From NCBI GenBank assembly GCA_003508005.1, contig DNUE01000066.1, positions 1,590 through 24,549 of the forward strand: DNA of 22,960 bases, read 5' to 3'. A program made the position numbers and the translations under genes. The stretch is from Desulfobulbaceae bacterium (lineage in GTDB: Bacteria > Desulfobacterota > Desulfobulbia > Desulfobulbales > Desulfobulbaceae). The notes beneath the pieces are model-generated. The model was not told the DNA's origin and searched no databases. It saw only the letters and a program-made list of their open reading frames with translations. This document shows positions 14,367 through 22,810 of this stretch, piece by piece. Within the stretch, counting starts at the first letter, position 1. The number at the start of each line of letters is the position of its first letter.

Positions 14367-15194
14367 ATGCGAAAAGTGGCAATTTACGGCAAGGGCGGTA
14401 TCGGTAAGTCCACCACCACGCAGAATACCGTGGCTGGGCTGGCTGAAATGGGTAAGAAGGTCATGGTCGTGGGCTGCGACCCCAAGGCGGACTCAACCAG
14501 GCTGCTTCTAGGCGGTCTGGCTCAGAAGTCGGTGCTCGATACCCTGCGGGAAGAGGGCGAGGACGTGGAGCTTGATTATATCCGCAAGCCAGGGTTCGGA
14601 CAAACCTGGTGCGTGGAATCCGGCGGACCGGAGCCTGGTGTGGGCTGCGCCGGCCGGGGCATCATCACCTCGATCAACATGCTTGAGTCTTTAGGAGCTT
14701 ACGATGCGGACGAGGGCCTGGACTATGCTTTCTACGACGTCTTGGGCGATGTGGTCTGCGGCGGATTCGCCATGCCCATCCGCGACGGCAAGGCCGAGGA
14801 AATCTACATCGTCTGCTCTGGGGAGATGATGGCCATGTATGCGGCCAACAACATCTGCAAGGGCATCATGAAGTATGCCCAGTCCGGCAGCGTCCGGCTG
14901 GGTGGGCTCATCTGCAACTCCCGGAACGTGGATAATGAGATGGAAATGATTGAGGAACTGGCCAAGAAGATCGGCACCCAGATGATCTATTTCGTACCCC
15001 GGGACAACGATGTGCAGCGGGCCGAGATCAACCGCAAGACCGTGATTGAGTGGAATCCCAAGGCACCCCAGGCCGATCATTACCGGAACCTGGCTAAGGC
15101 CATCGACGCCAACACCATGAAGGTCATCCCCAAACCCCTGGCCATCGAGGAGTTGGAAAAGCTGCTGCTCGATTTTGGACTGCTGGCGGCCTAG
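14367..15194 (+). CDS. nifH: Nitrogenase iron protein NifH
   Basis: 275 residues from ATG 14367, placed 6 nt after AAGGAGG; the in-frame ATG at 14361 abuts that site and is too close. The P-loop is GKGGIGKST (8-16). Cys94 and Cys131 (GVGCAGRG, DVVCGGFAMPIR) are the ligands of the 4Fe-4S cluster shared by the dimer, and Arg97 in CAGRG is the residue that is ADP-ribosylated in species with DraT. NifH passes electrons to the MoFe protein with ATP hydrolysis. KADSTRLLLGGLAQKSVLDTLREEGE is, in two blocks, like the NifH of anaerobes (cluster III). It is the first gene of the operon, directly behind the sigma54 promoter. Confidence 0.98.
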   Translation: MRKVAIYGKGGIGKSTTTQNTVAGLAEMGKKVMVVGCDPKADSTRLLLGGLAQKSVLDTLREEGEDVELDYIRKPGFGQTWCVESGGPEPGVGCAGRGIITSINMLESLGAYDADEGLDYAFYDVLGDVVCGGFAMPIRDGKAEEIYIVCSGEMMAMYAANNICKGIMKYAQSGSVRLGGLICNSRNVDNEMEMIEELAKKIGTQMIYFVPRDNDVQRAEINRKTVIEWNPKAPQADHYRNLAKAIDANTMKVIPKPLAIEELEKLLLDFGLLAA

Positions 15195-15238
15195 CAGACC
15201 GGATGGTTAATCACCAAAACAATACAGGAGAATACATC

Positions 15239-15595
15239 ATGTCGATGATTATGATTCGAGCCATTGTCCGGCCGGAGAAAGCGGCCGAAGTCCTTGCCGC
15301 CCTGATGGACGCCGGATTCCCGGCGGTGACCAAATACTCTGTTGCCGGGCGTGGCAAGCAGCGCGGCATTAAAATCGGCGAGGTGACCTACGACGAGATT
15401 CCCAAGACCATGCTCATGAGCGTGGTCAAGGATACGGACAAGGACTACGTAGTCGAGACCATCATGAATTCGGCCCGTTCCGGCAAGAAGGGGGCCTTTG
15501 GCGACGGCAAGATTTTTGTCAGCGAAGTTCTGGACATCTTCACCATCAGCTCCGGCGTGCACGACACGGCTCCGGCAAAGGAGGCCGCGGCATGA
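15239..15595 (+). CDS. nifI1: PII-like nitrogenase regulator NifI1
   Basis: 118 residues from ATG 15239 with CAGGAG 8 nt before it. The PII fold is visible: MIRAIVRPEKAAEVLAALMDAGFPAVT in two blocks, then a T-loop region RGKQRGIKIGEVTYDEIPKT that has the NifI1 form and not the YRG.EY of GlnB, and GAFGDGKIFVSEV near residue 83. Family knowledge: NifI1 and NifI2 form a complex that binds NifDK and blocks NifH when ammonia is present, relieved by 2-oxoglutarate and ATP. Its place between nifH and nifD is diagnostic. The stop overlaps nifI2 by 4 nt. Confidence 0.93.
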   Translation: MSMIMIRAIVRPEKAAEVLAALMDAGFPAVTKYSVAGRGKQRGIKIGEVTYDEIPKTMLMSVVKDTDKDYVVETIMNSARSGKKGAFGDGKIFVSEVLDIFTISSGVHDTAPAKEAAA

Positions 15596-15966
15596 AAGAG
15601 GTCATCGCCATCGTGCGCATGAACATGATGAACCAGACCAAGCAGGCCCTGACCAAGGCCGGGGTGGATGCTTTTTTTGCCCACGAAGCATTGGGGCGAG
15701 GCAAGGGGCTGGTCAACAGCCATGTGCTCAAGGGAGCCGAAAGCGGTGTGGAGGAGGCAGTCGAGGTCCTGGGCGGCAAGGACAAATTGTATCCCAAACG
15801 AGTGGTCACCGTGGTTGTTCCGGACAGGGAAGTGAAAAAAGTGGTCCAGACCATCATTGCCACGAACCAGACCGGCAAACCAGGTGACGGCAAGATTTTT
15901 GTCCTGCCGGTTTCCGACGCGATTCGGGTGCGGACGGCCGAGGTTGGAGAAAAGTCTATCGTCTGA
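15592..15966 (+). CDS. nifI2: PII-like nitrogenase regulator NifI2
   Basis: 124 residues, begun by the ATGA overlap with nifI1. It has the PII core: MKEVIAIVRMNMMNQTK at the start, the NifI2-type segment FFAHEALGRGKGLV around residue 30-41, RVVTVVVPDREVKKVVQTI near 70-90, and GDGKIFVLPVSDAIRVRT near 98-115. It partners NifI1 in reversible ammonia switch-off of nitrogenase (family knowledge from methanogens). The long middle insert is typical of NifI2. nifD follows after 33 nt with AAGGAG as its ribosome site. Confidence 0.93.
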   Translation: MKEVIAIVRMNMMNQTKQALTKAGVDAFFAHEALGRGKGLVNSHVLKGAESGVEEAVEVLGGKDKLYPKRVVTVVVPDREVKKVVQTIIATNQTGKPGDGKIFVLPVSDAIRVRTAEVGEKSIV

Positions 15967-15999
15967 TTTCGATTCGAATACCTAAGGAGAACGACCCAT

Positions 16000-17637
16000 A
16001 TGGAGACCAATACGAAGCTCGTGCAGTGGGACCCCACCGACGTGAAAACGGAGATGCTCAAAAAGTATCCGCCCAAAGTGGCCCGCAAAAGAGCGCAACA
16101 GATCATGATCAACGAGGCTCAAGGTAACGAGACCCCCGAGATCACGGCCAATGTCCGGACTATTCCCGGGATAATCACCATGCGCGGCTGCACCTATGCC
16201 GGCTGCAAGGGCGTGATCATGGGGCCGACCCGGGATATTGTAAACATTACCCACGGGCCCATCGGTTGCGGGTTCTATTCCTGGCTCACTCGGCGCAACC
16301 AAACCGACGCCTCGGCCGCTGGCGCTGAAAATTACATGCCCTACTGTTTTTCCACGGACATGGAGGACAAGGACATCATCTTTGGCGGGGAAAAAAAGCT
16401 CGAGGCGGCCATCCAGGAAGCCTACGACCTGTTTCATCCCAGGGCCATCGCCGTCTTCGCCACCTGCCCGGTGGGACTCATCGGCGATGACATCCACGCA
16501 GTGACCAAGAAAATGAAGGAGAAGTTCGGGGACTGCAACGTTTTTGCCTTTTCCTGCGAGGGCTACAAGGGCGTGTCTCAGAGCGCCGGGCACCACATCG
16601 CCAACAACCAGATCTTTCGCCATGTGGTGGGAGAGAACAACGAGGAAAAGCCAGGAGAATTCAAGATCAACCTCTTGGGGGAATACAATATCGGCGGGGA
16701 TGGATTCGAGATCGACCGTATCTTAAAGAAGTGCGGGATCACCAATATCGCCACGTTTTCAGGTAATTCGTCTTACGACCAATTCGCCTCCGCGCACACT
16801 GCGAATTTAAATTGCGTCATGTGCCACCGCTCCATCAACTACGTGGCCGACATGCTGGAGACCAAGTTCGGCATCCCCTGGATTAAGGTGAACTTCATCG
16901 GAGCCAAGGCCACGGCAAAATCGCTGCGTAGGATCGCCAAATATTTTGGTGATGAAAAGCTCATCAACCGGGTGGAAGAAGTTATTGCCGAGGAAATGCC
17001 AGAGGTGGAAAGGGTTCAGTCCGAGGTCCGCCCCAGGACCGAGGGCAAGACCGCCATGATGTTCGTGGGCGGTTCCAGGGCTCACCACTACCAGGAGCTG
17101 TTCAACGAGATGGGAATGAAGACCGTGTCGGCCGGGTATGAATTCGCCCACCGCGACGATTACGAGGGCCGGCAGGTCATCCCGAATCTGAAGGTGGATG
17201 CCGACTCTCGAAACATCGAGGAGCTTGAGGTCGAGCCGGATCCTGTCCGCTATAAGCCCAGGAAAACAAATGAAGAGATGAAGGCCCTGGAAGCGACCGG
17301 ATTCCCCTTCAAGGACTATCAAGGAATGGCCGCGGACATGGGGGAAAAAAGCCTGATCATCGACGACTTGAATCAATACGAAGCGGAAAAACTCGTGGAG
17401 ATTCTCAAACCCAATATCTTTTGCGCCGGGATCAAGGAGAAGTATTCCATCCAGAAGCTGGGGATACCCATGAAACAACTGCACAGCTATGACTCCGGCG
17501 GACCCTATGCCGGATTCAAGGGAGCGGTGAACTTCTATCGGGAGATCGACCGGCTTGTGAACAGCAAGGTCTGGGAATACCTCAAGGCCCCGTGGCAACT
17601 CAATCCCGAGCTGTCCGCCACCTACGTCTGGGAATAG
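16000..17637 (+). CDS. nifD: Nitrogenase molybdenum-iron protein alpha chain NifD
   Basis: 545 residues. P-cluster cysteines are Cys64, Cys90 and Cys156 (RGCTYAG, GPIGCGFYS, FATCPVGLIGDD). The FeMo-cofactor ligands are Cys275 in CVMCHRSINY and His495 in LHSYDSGGPYAG. The SQSAGHH motif near 194-199 holds the Gln and His that shape the cofactor pocket. These residues argue for a molybdenum enzyme; VnfD and AnfD differ and need a delta subunit gene, absent here. The stretch from about 385 to 455 is longer than in Azotobacter, the insertion known from clostridial and methanogen-type NifD. NifD with NifK forms the heterotetramer that reduces N2. It is separated from nifK by a structured 150-nt spacer. 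Confidence 0.97.
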   Translation: METNTKLVQWDPTDVKTEMLKKYPPKVARKRAQQIMINEAQGNETPEITANVRTIPGIITMRGCTYAGCKGVIMGPTRDIVNITHGPIGCGFYSWLTRRNQTDASAAGAENYMPYCFSTDMEDKDIIFGGEKKLEAAIQEAYDLFHPRAIAVFATCPVGLIGDDIHAVTKKMKEKFGDCNVFAFSCEGYKGVSQSAGHHIANNQIFRHVVGENNEEKPGEFKINLLGEYNIGGDGFEIDRILKKCGITNIATFSGNSSYDQFASAHTANLNCVMCHRSINYVADMLETKFGIPWIKVNFIGAKATAKSLRRIAKYFGDEKLINRVEEVIAEEMPEVERVQSEVRPRTEGKTAMMFVGGSRAHHYQELFNEMGMKTVSAGYEFAHRDDYEGRQVIPNLKVDADSRNIEELEVEPDPVRYKPRKTNEEMKALEATGFPFKDYQGMAADMGEKSLIIDDLNQYEAEKLVEILKPNIFCAGIKEKYSIQKLGIPMKQLHSYDSGGPYAGFKGAVNFYREIDRLVNSKVWEYLKAPWQLNPELSATYVWE

Positions 17638-17639
17638 GA

Positions 17640-17760
17640 GCGATTTTGAATCGAGGCGCTCCCGACGTTGGCTTTGTCGGATAATCCTCGGCGTACGAGA
17701 AGAGTACGCCTGCGTCATATCCTCCGCGCCGCTTTGGGATCACCTTCGATTGAAAATTGC
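17640..17760 (+). promoter_or_regulatory. Structured nifD-nifK spacer (multi-hairpin RNA element)
   Basis: No gene lies in 17638-17787. Positions 17640-17656 can pair with 17743-17760: four pairs (one G-U), TTTT with AAAA, one G-G mismatch, AATCGA with TCGATT, a one-base bulge, then GG with CC. Inside are CCGAC/GTCGG (17662-17666 with 17676-17680) and GGCGTAC/GTACGCC (17690-17696 with 17704-17710). The left strand can also fold on itself (CGATT/AATCG, 17641-17653). There is no T-run. The helix ends 15 nt before the nifK ribosome site. Confidence 0.45.
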
Positions 17761-17787
17761 GATAAGACTAAAAATGAGGAATCCATC

Positions 17788-19161
17788 ATGTTACTACGAC
17801 ACACACCAAAAGAAATCACCGAGCGGTCGGCCTTGTCCATCAATCCGGCCAAGACCTGCCAACCCGTCGGTGCCATGTATGCGTCCCTGGGGGTTCATGG
17901 ATGCCTGCCGCATAGCCACGGCTCCCAAGGCTGCTGTGCCTACCACCGCAGTGCGTTGACCAGGCATTACAAGGAGCCCATTTCCGCGGCGACCAGCTCC
18001 TTTACCGAAGGTGCTTCGGTCTTTGGCGGACAGGCCAACCTGCTTCAGGCCATCGAGAATATTTTTACGGTCTATGAGCCGGAAGTCATCGCCGTACATA
18101 CGACCTGCCTGTCCGAGACCATCGGCGACGACCTGCCGCAGATGACGGATAAGGCCAGGGAAAGCGGCAAGATTCCCGACGGCAAGCACGTCATTTTCGC
18201 CAACACGCCGAGCTACGTGGGGTCCCACGTGACCGGGTTCTCGAACATGGTCAAGGGCATGCTCCGGGTGGCCGAGTCCACGGGCAAGAAAAACGGCAAA
18301 GTCAATATCATACCTGGATGGGTGGAGCCGGCGGACATGGAAGAGATCAAGCGCCTATGTGCGCTCATCGGCGTCGCGATCACCCTGTTTCCCGACACCT
18401 CGGGCGTGCTCAATGGCCCGATGTCCGGACAATACAAGATGTTTCCCGAAGGCGGAGTGACCATCCGGGAGCTGAAGGGCACCGGGGACGCCATCGGCAC
18501 CTTGGCCCTCGGCGACTGGTGCTCGGCCGACGCGGCCAGATACCTGGATTCTCAGTTCAAGGTGCCCTGCCGGATTCTGGAAATGCCCTTTGGGCTTAAG
18601 GCCACGGACCGGTTCATCGACGCTTTGCGGACCATCGCCGGGGTGTCCGTGCCCGAGGAAATCGCCCATGAGCGGGGGCAACTCGTGGATCTGATCTCGG
18701 ACATGCACCAGTACTTTTACCACAAAAAGGTAGCCCTGGTGGGTGACCCTGACCAGCTCATCGCTCTGACCGAATTCTTCACCTCCATCGACATGTGGCC
18801 AATCCACATCGTCACCGGCACTCCGGGCAAGCGGTTTGAGAAGAAGATCAAGAAACTGACCGAGGGTTCGCCTTTCCCAGTGAACGTCCGGTCCGCCGGG
18901 GATATGTTTTTGCTCCATCAGTGGATCAAGAACGAGCCCGTGGATCTGATCCTGGGCAACACCTACTGCAAGTATATCGCCCGAGATGAGGACATCCCCC
19001 AGGTGCGCTTCGGATTCCCCATTCTGGACCGTGTTGGGCACCAGTACTTCCCCACGGTGGGATACAAGGGCGGGATTCGCTTGCTGGAAAAGGTGTTGAA
19101 TGCCCTTTTGGACCGCAAGGATCGGGATGATTCGGAGCAGAGCTTTGAACTCGTTTTATAA
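17788..19161 (+). CDS. nifK: Nitrogenase molybdenum-iron protein beta chain NifK
   Basis: 457 residues from ATG 17788, with TGAGGA at 17775-17780; the frame is open further back but starts there lie in the structured spacer. P-cluster cysteines are Cys24 (KTCQPVGAMY), Cys49 (GSQGCCAYHRS) and Cys107 (HTTCLSETIGDD). TPSYVGSHVTGF holds the conserved Ser region. Against Azotobacter NifK (about 520) the N-terminus is shorter by about 45 residues, as is usual in clostridial and deltaproteobacterial forms. NifK pairs with NifD and shares the P-cluster that takes electrons from NifH. A second Cys next to Cys49 is unusual beside the common GSQGCVAYFRS. A structured spacer separates it from the ferredoxin gene. 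Confidence 0.97.
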   Translation: MLLRHTPKEITERSALSINPAKTCQPVGAMYASLGVHGCLPHSHGSQGCCAYHRSALTRHYKEPISAATSSFTEGASVFGGQANLLQAIENIFTVYEPEVIAVHTTCLSETIGDDLPQMTDKARESGKIPDGKHVIFANTPSYVGSHVTGFSNMVKGMLRVAESTGKKNGKVNIIPGWVEPADMEEIKRLCALIGVAITLFPDTSGVLNGPMSGQYKMFPEGGVTIRELKGTGDAIGTLALGDWCSADAARYLDSQFKVPCRILEMPFGLKATDRFIDALRTIAGVSVPEEIAHERGQLVDLISDMHQYFYHKKVALVGDPDQLIALTEFFTSIDMWPIHIVTGTPGKRFEKKIKKLTEGSPFPVNVRSAGDMFLLHQWIKNEPVDLILGNTYCKYIARDEDIPQVRFGFPILDRVGHQYFPTVGYKGGIRLLEKVLNALLDRKDRDDSEQSFELVL

Positions 19162-19163
19162 TG

Positions 19164-19255
19164 CCAATTTCAAATCAAAGCGTTCTCTTTGTTGGTCCCA
19201 CTGGAAGCGGGATCGGCTTCGAGCCGCCTCGAGATCATCTTTGATTTGGAACCGG
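19164..19255 (+). promoter_or_regulatory. Structured nifK-ferredoxin spacer (multi-hairpin RNA element)
   Basis: CAAATCAAAG (19171-19180) pairs perfectly with CTTTGATTTG (19239-19248), and three more pairs (one G-U) extend it outward to 19168/19251. Inside lie TCCC/GGGA (19196-19199 with 19209-19212) and the tight hairpin CGGCT-TCG-AGCCG (19214-19226). It starts 3 nt after the nifK stop and ends before the ferredoxin ribosome site (AGAGAGGAGA). No T-run follows, so it is not a classic terminator. Confidence 0.5.
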
Positions 19256-19291
19256 GCAAATTCGTGAATCCTAAAGAGAGGAGATTTATTT

Positions 19292-19591
19292 ATGGCCTTA
19301 CCTGAACGGTTGATCCTGGTCTGTCAGAGCTTCCGCTCCGGCGGAGACCCCAAGGGGCTCTGCCACAAGCAGACCAATGGATTGTTGCAATATATCGAGG
19401 AAGGGATTCTGGATCGCGGGCTTGATTGCCAGGTCACGGGCACAGGCTGTTTGAAGCAGTGTGAATTAGGACCGATTCTGGTGGTCCAACCGGACAACTG
19501 GTGGTTCAAGAACGTGAACAGCGAAGCGGCCATCGACGCCATTCTCAATGGGGTTGAGGCTGGTGAGCCCGTTTCAGATTATTTGATCTAG
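19292..19591 (+). CDS. Thioredoxin-like [2Fe-2S] ferredoxin (nif-associated)
   Basis: 99 residues. Cys11, Cys24, Cys53 and Cys57 are spaced as in thioredoxin-fold [2Fe-2S] ferredoxins (C-x12-C ... GC-x3-C in GTGCLKQCELGP); Cys46 is extra. VCQSFRSGGDPKGLCHKQ and GPILVVQPDNWWFKNV are typical blocks, with a Trp pair before the last helix. Related Shethna-type proteins (Azotobacter FeSI) are encoded in nif clusters. They may pass electrons to nitrogenase or to cofactor assembly; the exact partner is not known here. A good ribosome site (GAGAGGAG) precedes it and the GNAT gene follows 8 nt later. Confidence 0.9.
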   Translation: MALPERLILVCQSFRSGGDPKGLCHKQTNGLLQYIEEGILDRGLDCQVTGTGCLKQCELGPILVVQPDNWWFKNVNSEAAIDAILNGVEAGEPVSDYLI

Positions 19592-19599
19592 GATCGATC

Positions 19600-20052
19600 A
19601 TGCCCGAACCCAAGCCCATTATCCGCAAAGCCATTCTGGCCGACATCCCAAGGATGGCGGAACTGCTCCGAGGCCTTTTCAGTCTTGAGACGGAGTTCAC
19701 CTTTAACGCGGCGGTGCAGTCCAGGGGTCTTGGGCTTTTGCTCAAGGACTCCCGAAGTCTGGTGGCGGTGGCCGAGATGGTTGAGAAGGTGGTGGGCATG
19801 GGCACGGGTCAGCGGGTCATTTCCACGGCTGAAGGTGGGCCCTCTATCCTGGTGGTGGATGAAGCCTGGCGTGGCCACGGGATCGGCCGAAGGCTCGTTG
19901 AGCATCTCGTGGACTGGGCTGGCACTTACAACGCCACCCGGATTCAATTGCTGGCGGACACGACCAACACTTCGGCGTTGCAGTTCTATCAACGGTTGGG
20001 CTTTGAGCAGACCAGGATGATCTGTTTGAGAAGGCTTGAACGCAAAGGATGA
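19600..20052 (+). CDS. GNAT-family N-acetyltransferase in the nif operon
   Basis: 150 residues. The N-terminal strand IIRKAILADIPRMAELLRGLF and the acetyl-CoA loop RGHGIGRRLVEHL (about residues 90-102) mark a GNAT enzyme. ADTTNTSALQFYQRLGFEQ is the usual C-terminal block, shown here in one 19-residue piece. These enzymes move an acetyl group from acetyl-CoA to an amine on a small molecule or protein. The gene sits 8 nt after the ferredoxin and 3 nt before nifE, so it is certainly in the operon. I recall a GNAT gene at this place in Desulfovibrio-type nif clusters. The substrate is unknown; a protein target within the nitrogenase system is one option. Confidence 0.88.
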   Translation: MPEPKPIIRKAILADIPRMAELLRGLFSLETEFTFNAAVQSRGLGLLLKDSRSLVAVAEMVEKVVGMGTGQRVISTAEGGPSILVVDEAWRGHGIGRRLVEHLVDWAGTYNATRIQLLADTTNTSALQFYQRLGFEQTRMICLRRLERKG

Positions 20053-20055
20053 ATT

Positions 20056-21441
20056 ATGACTACGGCCATTTTGAATGAACGAAGACAACAGGTCCACCGC
20101 ACGGGCCAGGGCCCCATGGATCTGGCCTGCAACCGCGATTCCCTGGCCGGGGCGGTGAGTCAGCGGGCCTGCGTCTTCTGCGGATCGCGGGTGGTGCTGT
20201 ATCCCATTGCCGATGCCCTGCACCTGGTGCACGGACCCATCGGTTGCGCGGCCTACACCTGGGATATCCGCGGCGCCCTGTCCAGCGGCCCGGAACTGCA
20301 CCGATTAAGCTTTTCCACGGACTTGCAGGAACGGGATGTCATCTTCGGCGGGGAGAAAAAGCTCACGGCAGCCCTCAATGAACTCATCGACCGGCATCAG
20401 CCCAAGGCCGCCTTTGTTTATTCCACCTGTATCGTCGGAATCATCGGCGACGATCTCAAGGCCGTATGCCGGGCCATGTCCGAGAAGAAGGGTATCCCAG
20501 TGCTTCCGGTCCAGTCCGAAGGGTTCAAGGGCAATAAACGATCCGGGTATCTGGCCGCCTGCCAGGCCATGTTTCAATTGATCGGAACCGGCGACGTCAC
20601 GGGTATTCCCGCGACTTCCGTGAATCTGTTTGGTGACTTTAATCTCGCCGGAGAGATTTGGATCATCCGCGAATACTTGAAGCGAATGGGCGTTGCCGTG
20701 GTGGCCAACATCACCGGCGACGGCCGGGTTGATGACATCCGCCGATGCCATGGGGCGGCCCTGAACCTGGTTCAGTGCTCAGGCGCGACCATGGATTTGG
20801 CCAAGATGATGCAGGAATCCCACGGCGTTCCCTTTATCCGAGTGTCTTATTTGGGCATCGAGGACATGGCCGATTCCCTGTACCGGGTTGCTGAGTTTTT
20901 CAAGGATTGCGACCCAAAGATCATGGACCGAACCAGGGAGCTGGTCCGCGACGAATTGAACAAGCTTTTGCCGGAATTAGCCATGTTGCGCCGGGATCTG
21001 GAAGGGAAAAAGGCAGCCATCTATGTCGGTGGGGCTTTCAAGGCCTTTTCCCTGATCAAGGCCCTTCGACATCTGGGCATGCAGGTGGTTCTGGTGGGTT
21101 CCCAGACCGGGACCAAGGAAGATTATGAAGAACTGGCCACCATCACCGATCCGGGAACGATCATCGTCGATGACTCCAACCCGCTGGAACTATCCGCCTT
21201 CTTGAAAGAGCAGGCCGTGGATATCTTTGTGGGCGGGGTCAAGGAACGACCCATTGCCTATAAACTGGGTATGGGGTTTTGCGACCACAACCATGAACGC
21301 AAAATCGCTCTGGAAGGGTTCATCGGCATGGCCCATTTCGCCCGGGAGGTGCATCGCTCGGTTATGAGCCCTGTCTGGCTCTTTACTTCCAGGAAAATAA
21401 CCGCATCAACCAGGCCAATCATCAAGGAGGCGGTGGCATGA
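20056..21441 (+). CDS. nifE: Nitrogenase cofactor scaffold protein NifE
   Basis: 461 residues. It resembles NifD in plan: RACVFCGSRVVLYPI near 38-51, HGPIGCAAYTWDIRG near 59-73 (Cys64), VYSTCIVGIIGDD near 121-133 (Cys125) and LVQCSGATMDLAKMM near the middle. The RRACVFCG and HGP.GCAAYTWD.RG signatures separate NifE from NifD, and the cofactor His block HSYDSGGPYAG of NifD is missing. NifE and NifN form a heterotetramer on which the NifB product is matured to FeMo-cofactor with molybdenum and homocitrate. The gene ends in ATGA overlapping nifN, so translation is coupled. Confidence 0.95.
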   Translation: MTTAILNERRQQVHRTGQGPMDLACNRDSLAGAVSQRACVFCGSRVVLYPIADALHLVHGPIGCAAYTWDIRGALSSGPELHRLSFSTDLQERDVIFGGEKKLTAALNELIDRHQPKAAFVYSTCIVGIIGDDLKAVCRAMSEKKGIPVLPVQSEGFKGNKRSGYLAACQAMFQLIGTGDVTGIPATSVNLFGDFNLAGEIWIIREYLKRMGVAVVANITGDGRVDDIRRCHGAALNLVQCSGATMDLAKMMQESHGVPFIRVSYLGIEDMADSLYRVAEFFKDCDPKIMDRTRELVRDELNKLLPELAMLRRDLEGKKAAIYVGGAFKAFSLIKALRHLGMQVVLVGSQTGTKEDYEELATITDPGTIIVDDSNPLELSAFLKEQAVDIFVGGVKERPIAYKLGMGFCDHNHERKIALEGFIGMAHFAREVHRSVMSPVWLFTSRKITASTRPIIKEAVA

Positions 21442-22799
21442 TGATTTCCAAGCAGACCTATGCGTCCACAACCAATGCCTGTAAGTTGTGCAAGCCCCTG
21501 GGTGCCACCATGGCCTTTAAGGGCATCGAGGGCTGCGTGCCTTTTCTGCACGGGTCCCAGGGCTGTGCCACCTACATGCGGCGGTATATCATCAGCCATT
21601 TTAGGGAGCCCATGGACATCGCCTCCTCAAGTTTGGGTGAGAAGGAAGCGGTCTACGGCGGTGGGGCGAATCTCAAAAAAGGCATCCTGAACGTGATGAA
21701 GAAATACGAGCCCAGCGTGGTGGGCGTGGCCACCACCTGTCTGACCGAGATTATCGGCGACGACGCGCCCCGACTGGTCAAAGAATTTCAGTCCGAGTTC
21801 AGCGATCTTGATCTGCCTCGGATCGTCACCGTAAGCACGCCATCCTTTGGCGGCACGCACATGGAGGGGTTCAACGCCACGGTTAAGGCCGTGGTGGACC
21901 AGTTGACCGAGGCAACCGAGGCTCATCCGACTGTGAATCTTTTACCTGGTTTTGTATCTCCCGAGGACCTGCGGCACTTGAAGGAGATTGTCCAAGGTTT
22001 TGATCTGCCGCTGACGATGTTGCCTGACTATTCTGAAACCTTGGATGGCCCGAGTCTGGAGGAGTACCAGAAAATTCCAGACGGCGGGACAAGTCTTGCC
22101 CAAATCCAAGCCATGGCCGGGGCTCCGGCCACCATCGAATTCGGCCGGACCCTGGACCCGAAAACATCGGCCGGAGGACTGCTTGAAGCCAGGCATGGAA
22201 TTCCGCTTTACAGCCTCGGTTTGCCCTTGGGCATCCGCGAGACCGACGCCCTATTTCGAGTATTGGAGAAGTTCTCCAGGAGACCGACACCCCGTCGGTT
22301 TGAGCTGGAACGGGGCCGTTTGGTGGATGCCTACGTGGACGGCCATAAATATATCTTCGGGAAAAAGGCCGTGGTTTATGGGGAAGAGGATTTGGTCGTG
22401 GGCTTGACCGCCTTTTTGGCCGAGATTGGGGTCAAGCCGGTGTTGGTGGCCTCGGGCGGGAATTCCGGAAGGATGGCTGAAGCCATCAAGACGGTTTGTT
22501 CACCGATGTTGCCGGAGCTTCCTTTGGTCCGAGAAGGCGTGGATTTTTTTGAAATCGCCGAACTGGCCAAAGGGCTCAAGCCGGATTTGGCCCTGGGCAA
22601 CAGCAAGGGGTATCGGGTCCTGGCCAAGGAACTGGATATCCCGCTTATTCGGGTGGGGTTTCCCATCCACGACCGCTTTGGAGCGCAGCGGGTACTGCAC
22701 CTTGGCTACCGTGGCGCCCAAGGGTTGTTTGATGCCGTGGTCAATGCGGTTTTGCAAAAGACTCAAGACGATTCGGACATTGGATACGGATATTTCTGA
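21438..22799 (+). CDS. nifN: Nitrogenase cofactor scaffold protein NifN
   Basis: 453 residues from ATG 21438 (a second ATG follows directly); AGGAGG lies 8 nt upstream inside nifE. The N-terminus has ACKLCKPLGATMAFKGIEGC and then HGSQGCATYMRRYI (Cys15, Cys18, Cys33, Cys43), with VATTCLTEIIGDD near residue 98-110. The plan is NifK-like, but the FKGIEGCVPFLHGSQGC form is that of NifN. It is the partner of NifE in FeMo-cofactor assembly. It is not fused to NifB, unlike the clostridial NifN-B: the stop at 22797-22799 is followed by a ribosome site and a separate nifB start. Confidence 0.94.
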   Translation: MMISKQTYASTTNACKLCKPLGATMAFKGIEGCVPFLHGSQGCATYMRRYIISHFREPMDIASSSLGEKEAVYGGGANLKKGILNVMKKYEPSVVGVATTCLTEIIGDDAPRLVKEFQSEFSDLDLPRIVTVSTPSFGGTHMEGFNATVKAVVDQLTEATEAHPTVNLLPGFVSPEDLRHLKEIVQGFDLPLTMLPDYSETLDGPSLEEYQKIPDGGTSLAQIQAMAGAPATIEFGRTLDPKTSAGGLLEARHGIPLYSLGLPLGIRETDALFRVLEKFSRRPTPRRFELERGRLVDAYVDGHKYIFGKKAVVYGEEDLVVGLTAFLAEIGVKPVLVASGGNSGRMAEAIKTVCSPMLPELPLVREGVDFFEIAELAKGLKPDLALGNSKGYRVLAKELDIPLIRVGFPIHDRFGAQRVLHLGYRGAQGLFDAVVNAVLQKTQDDSDIGYGYF

Positions 22800-22810
22800 G
22801 GGAGTATATC

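Noticed and set aside
16000..17637. Alternative (vanadium or iron-only) nitrogenase
   Set aside because: No delta-subunit gene between the alpha and beta genes, and nifE, nifN and nifB are in the same operon; the residues fit a molybdenum enzyme.
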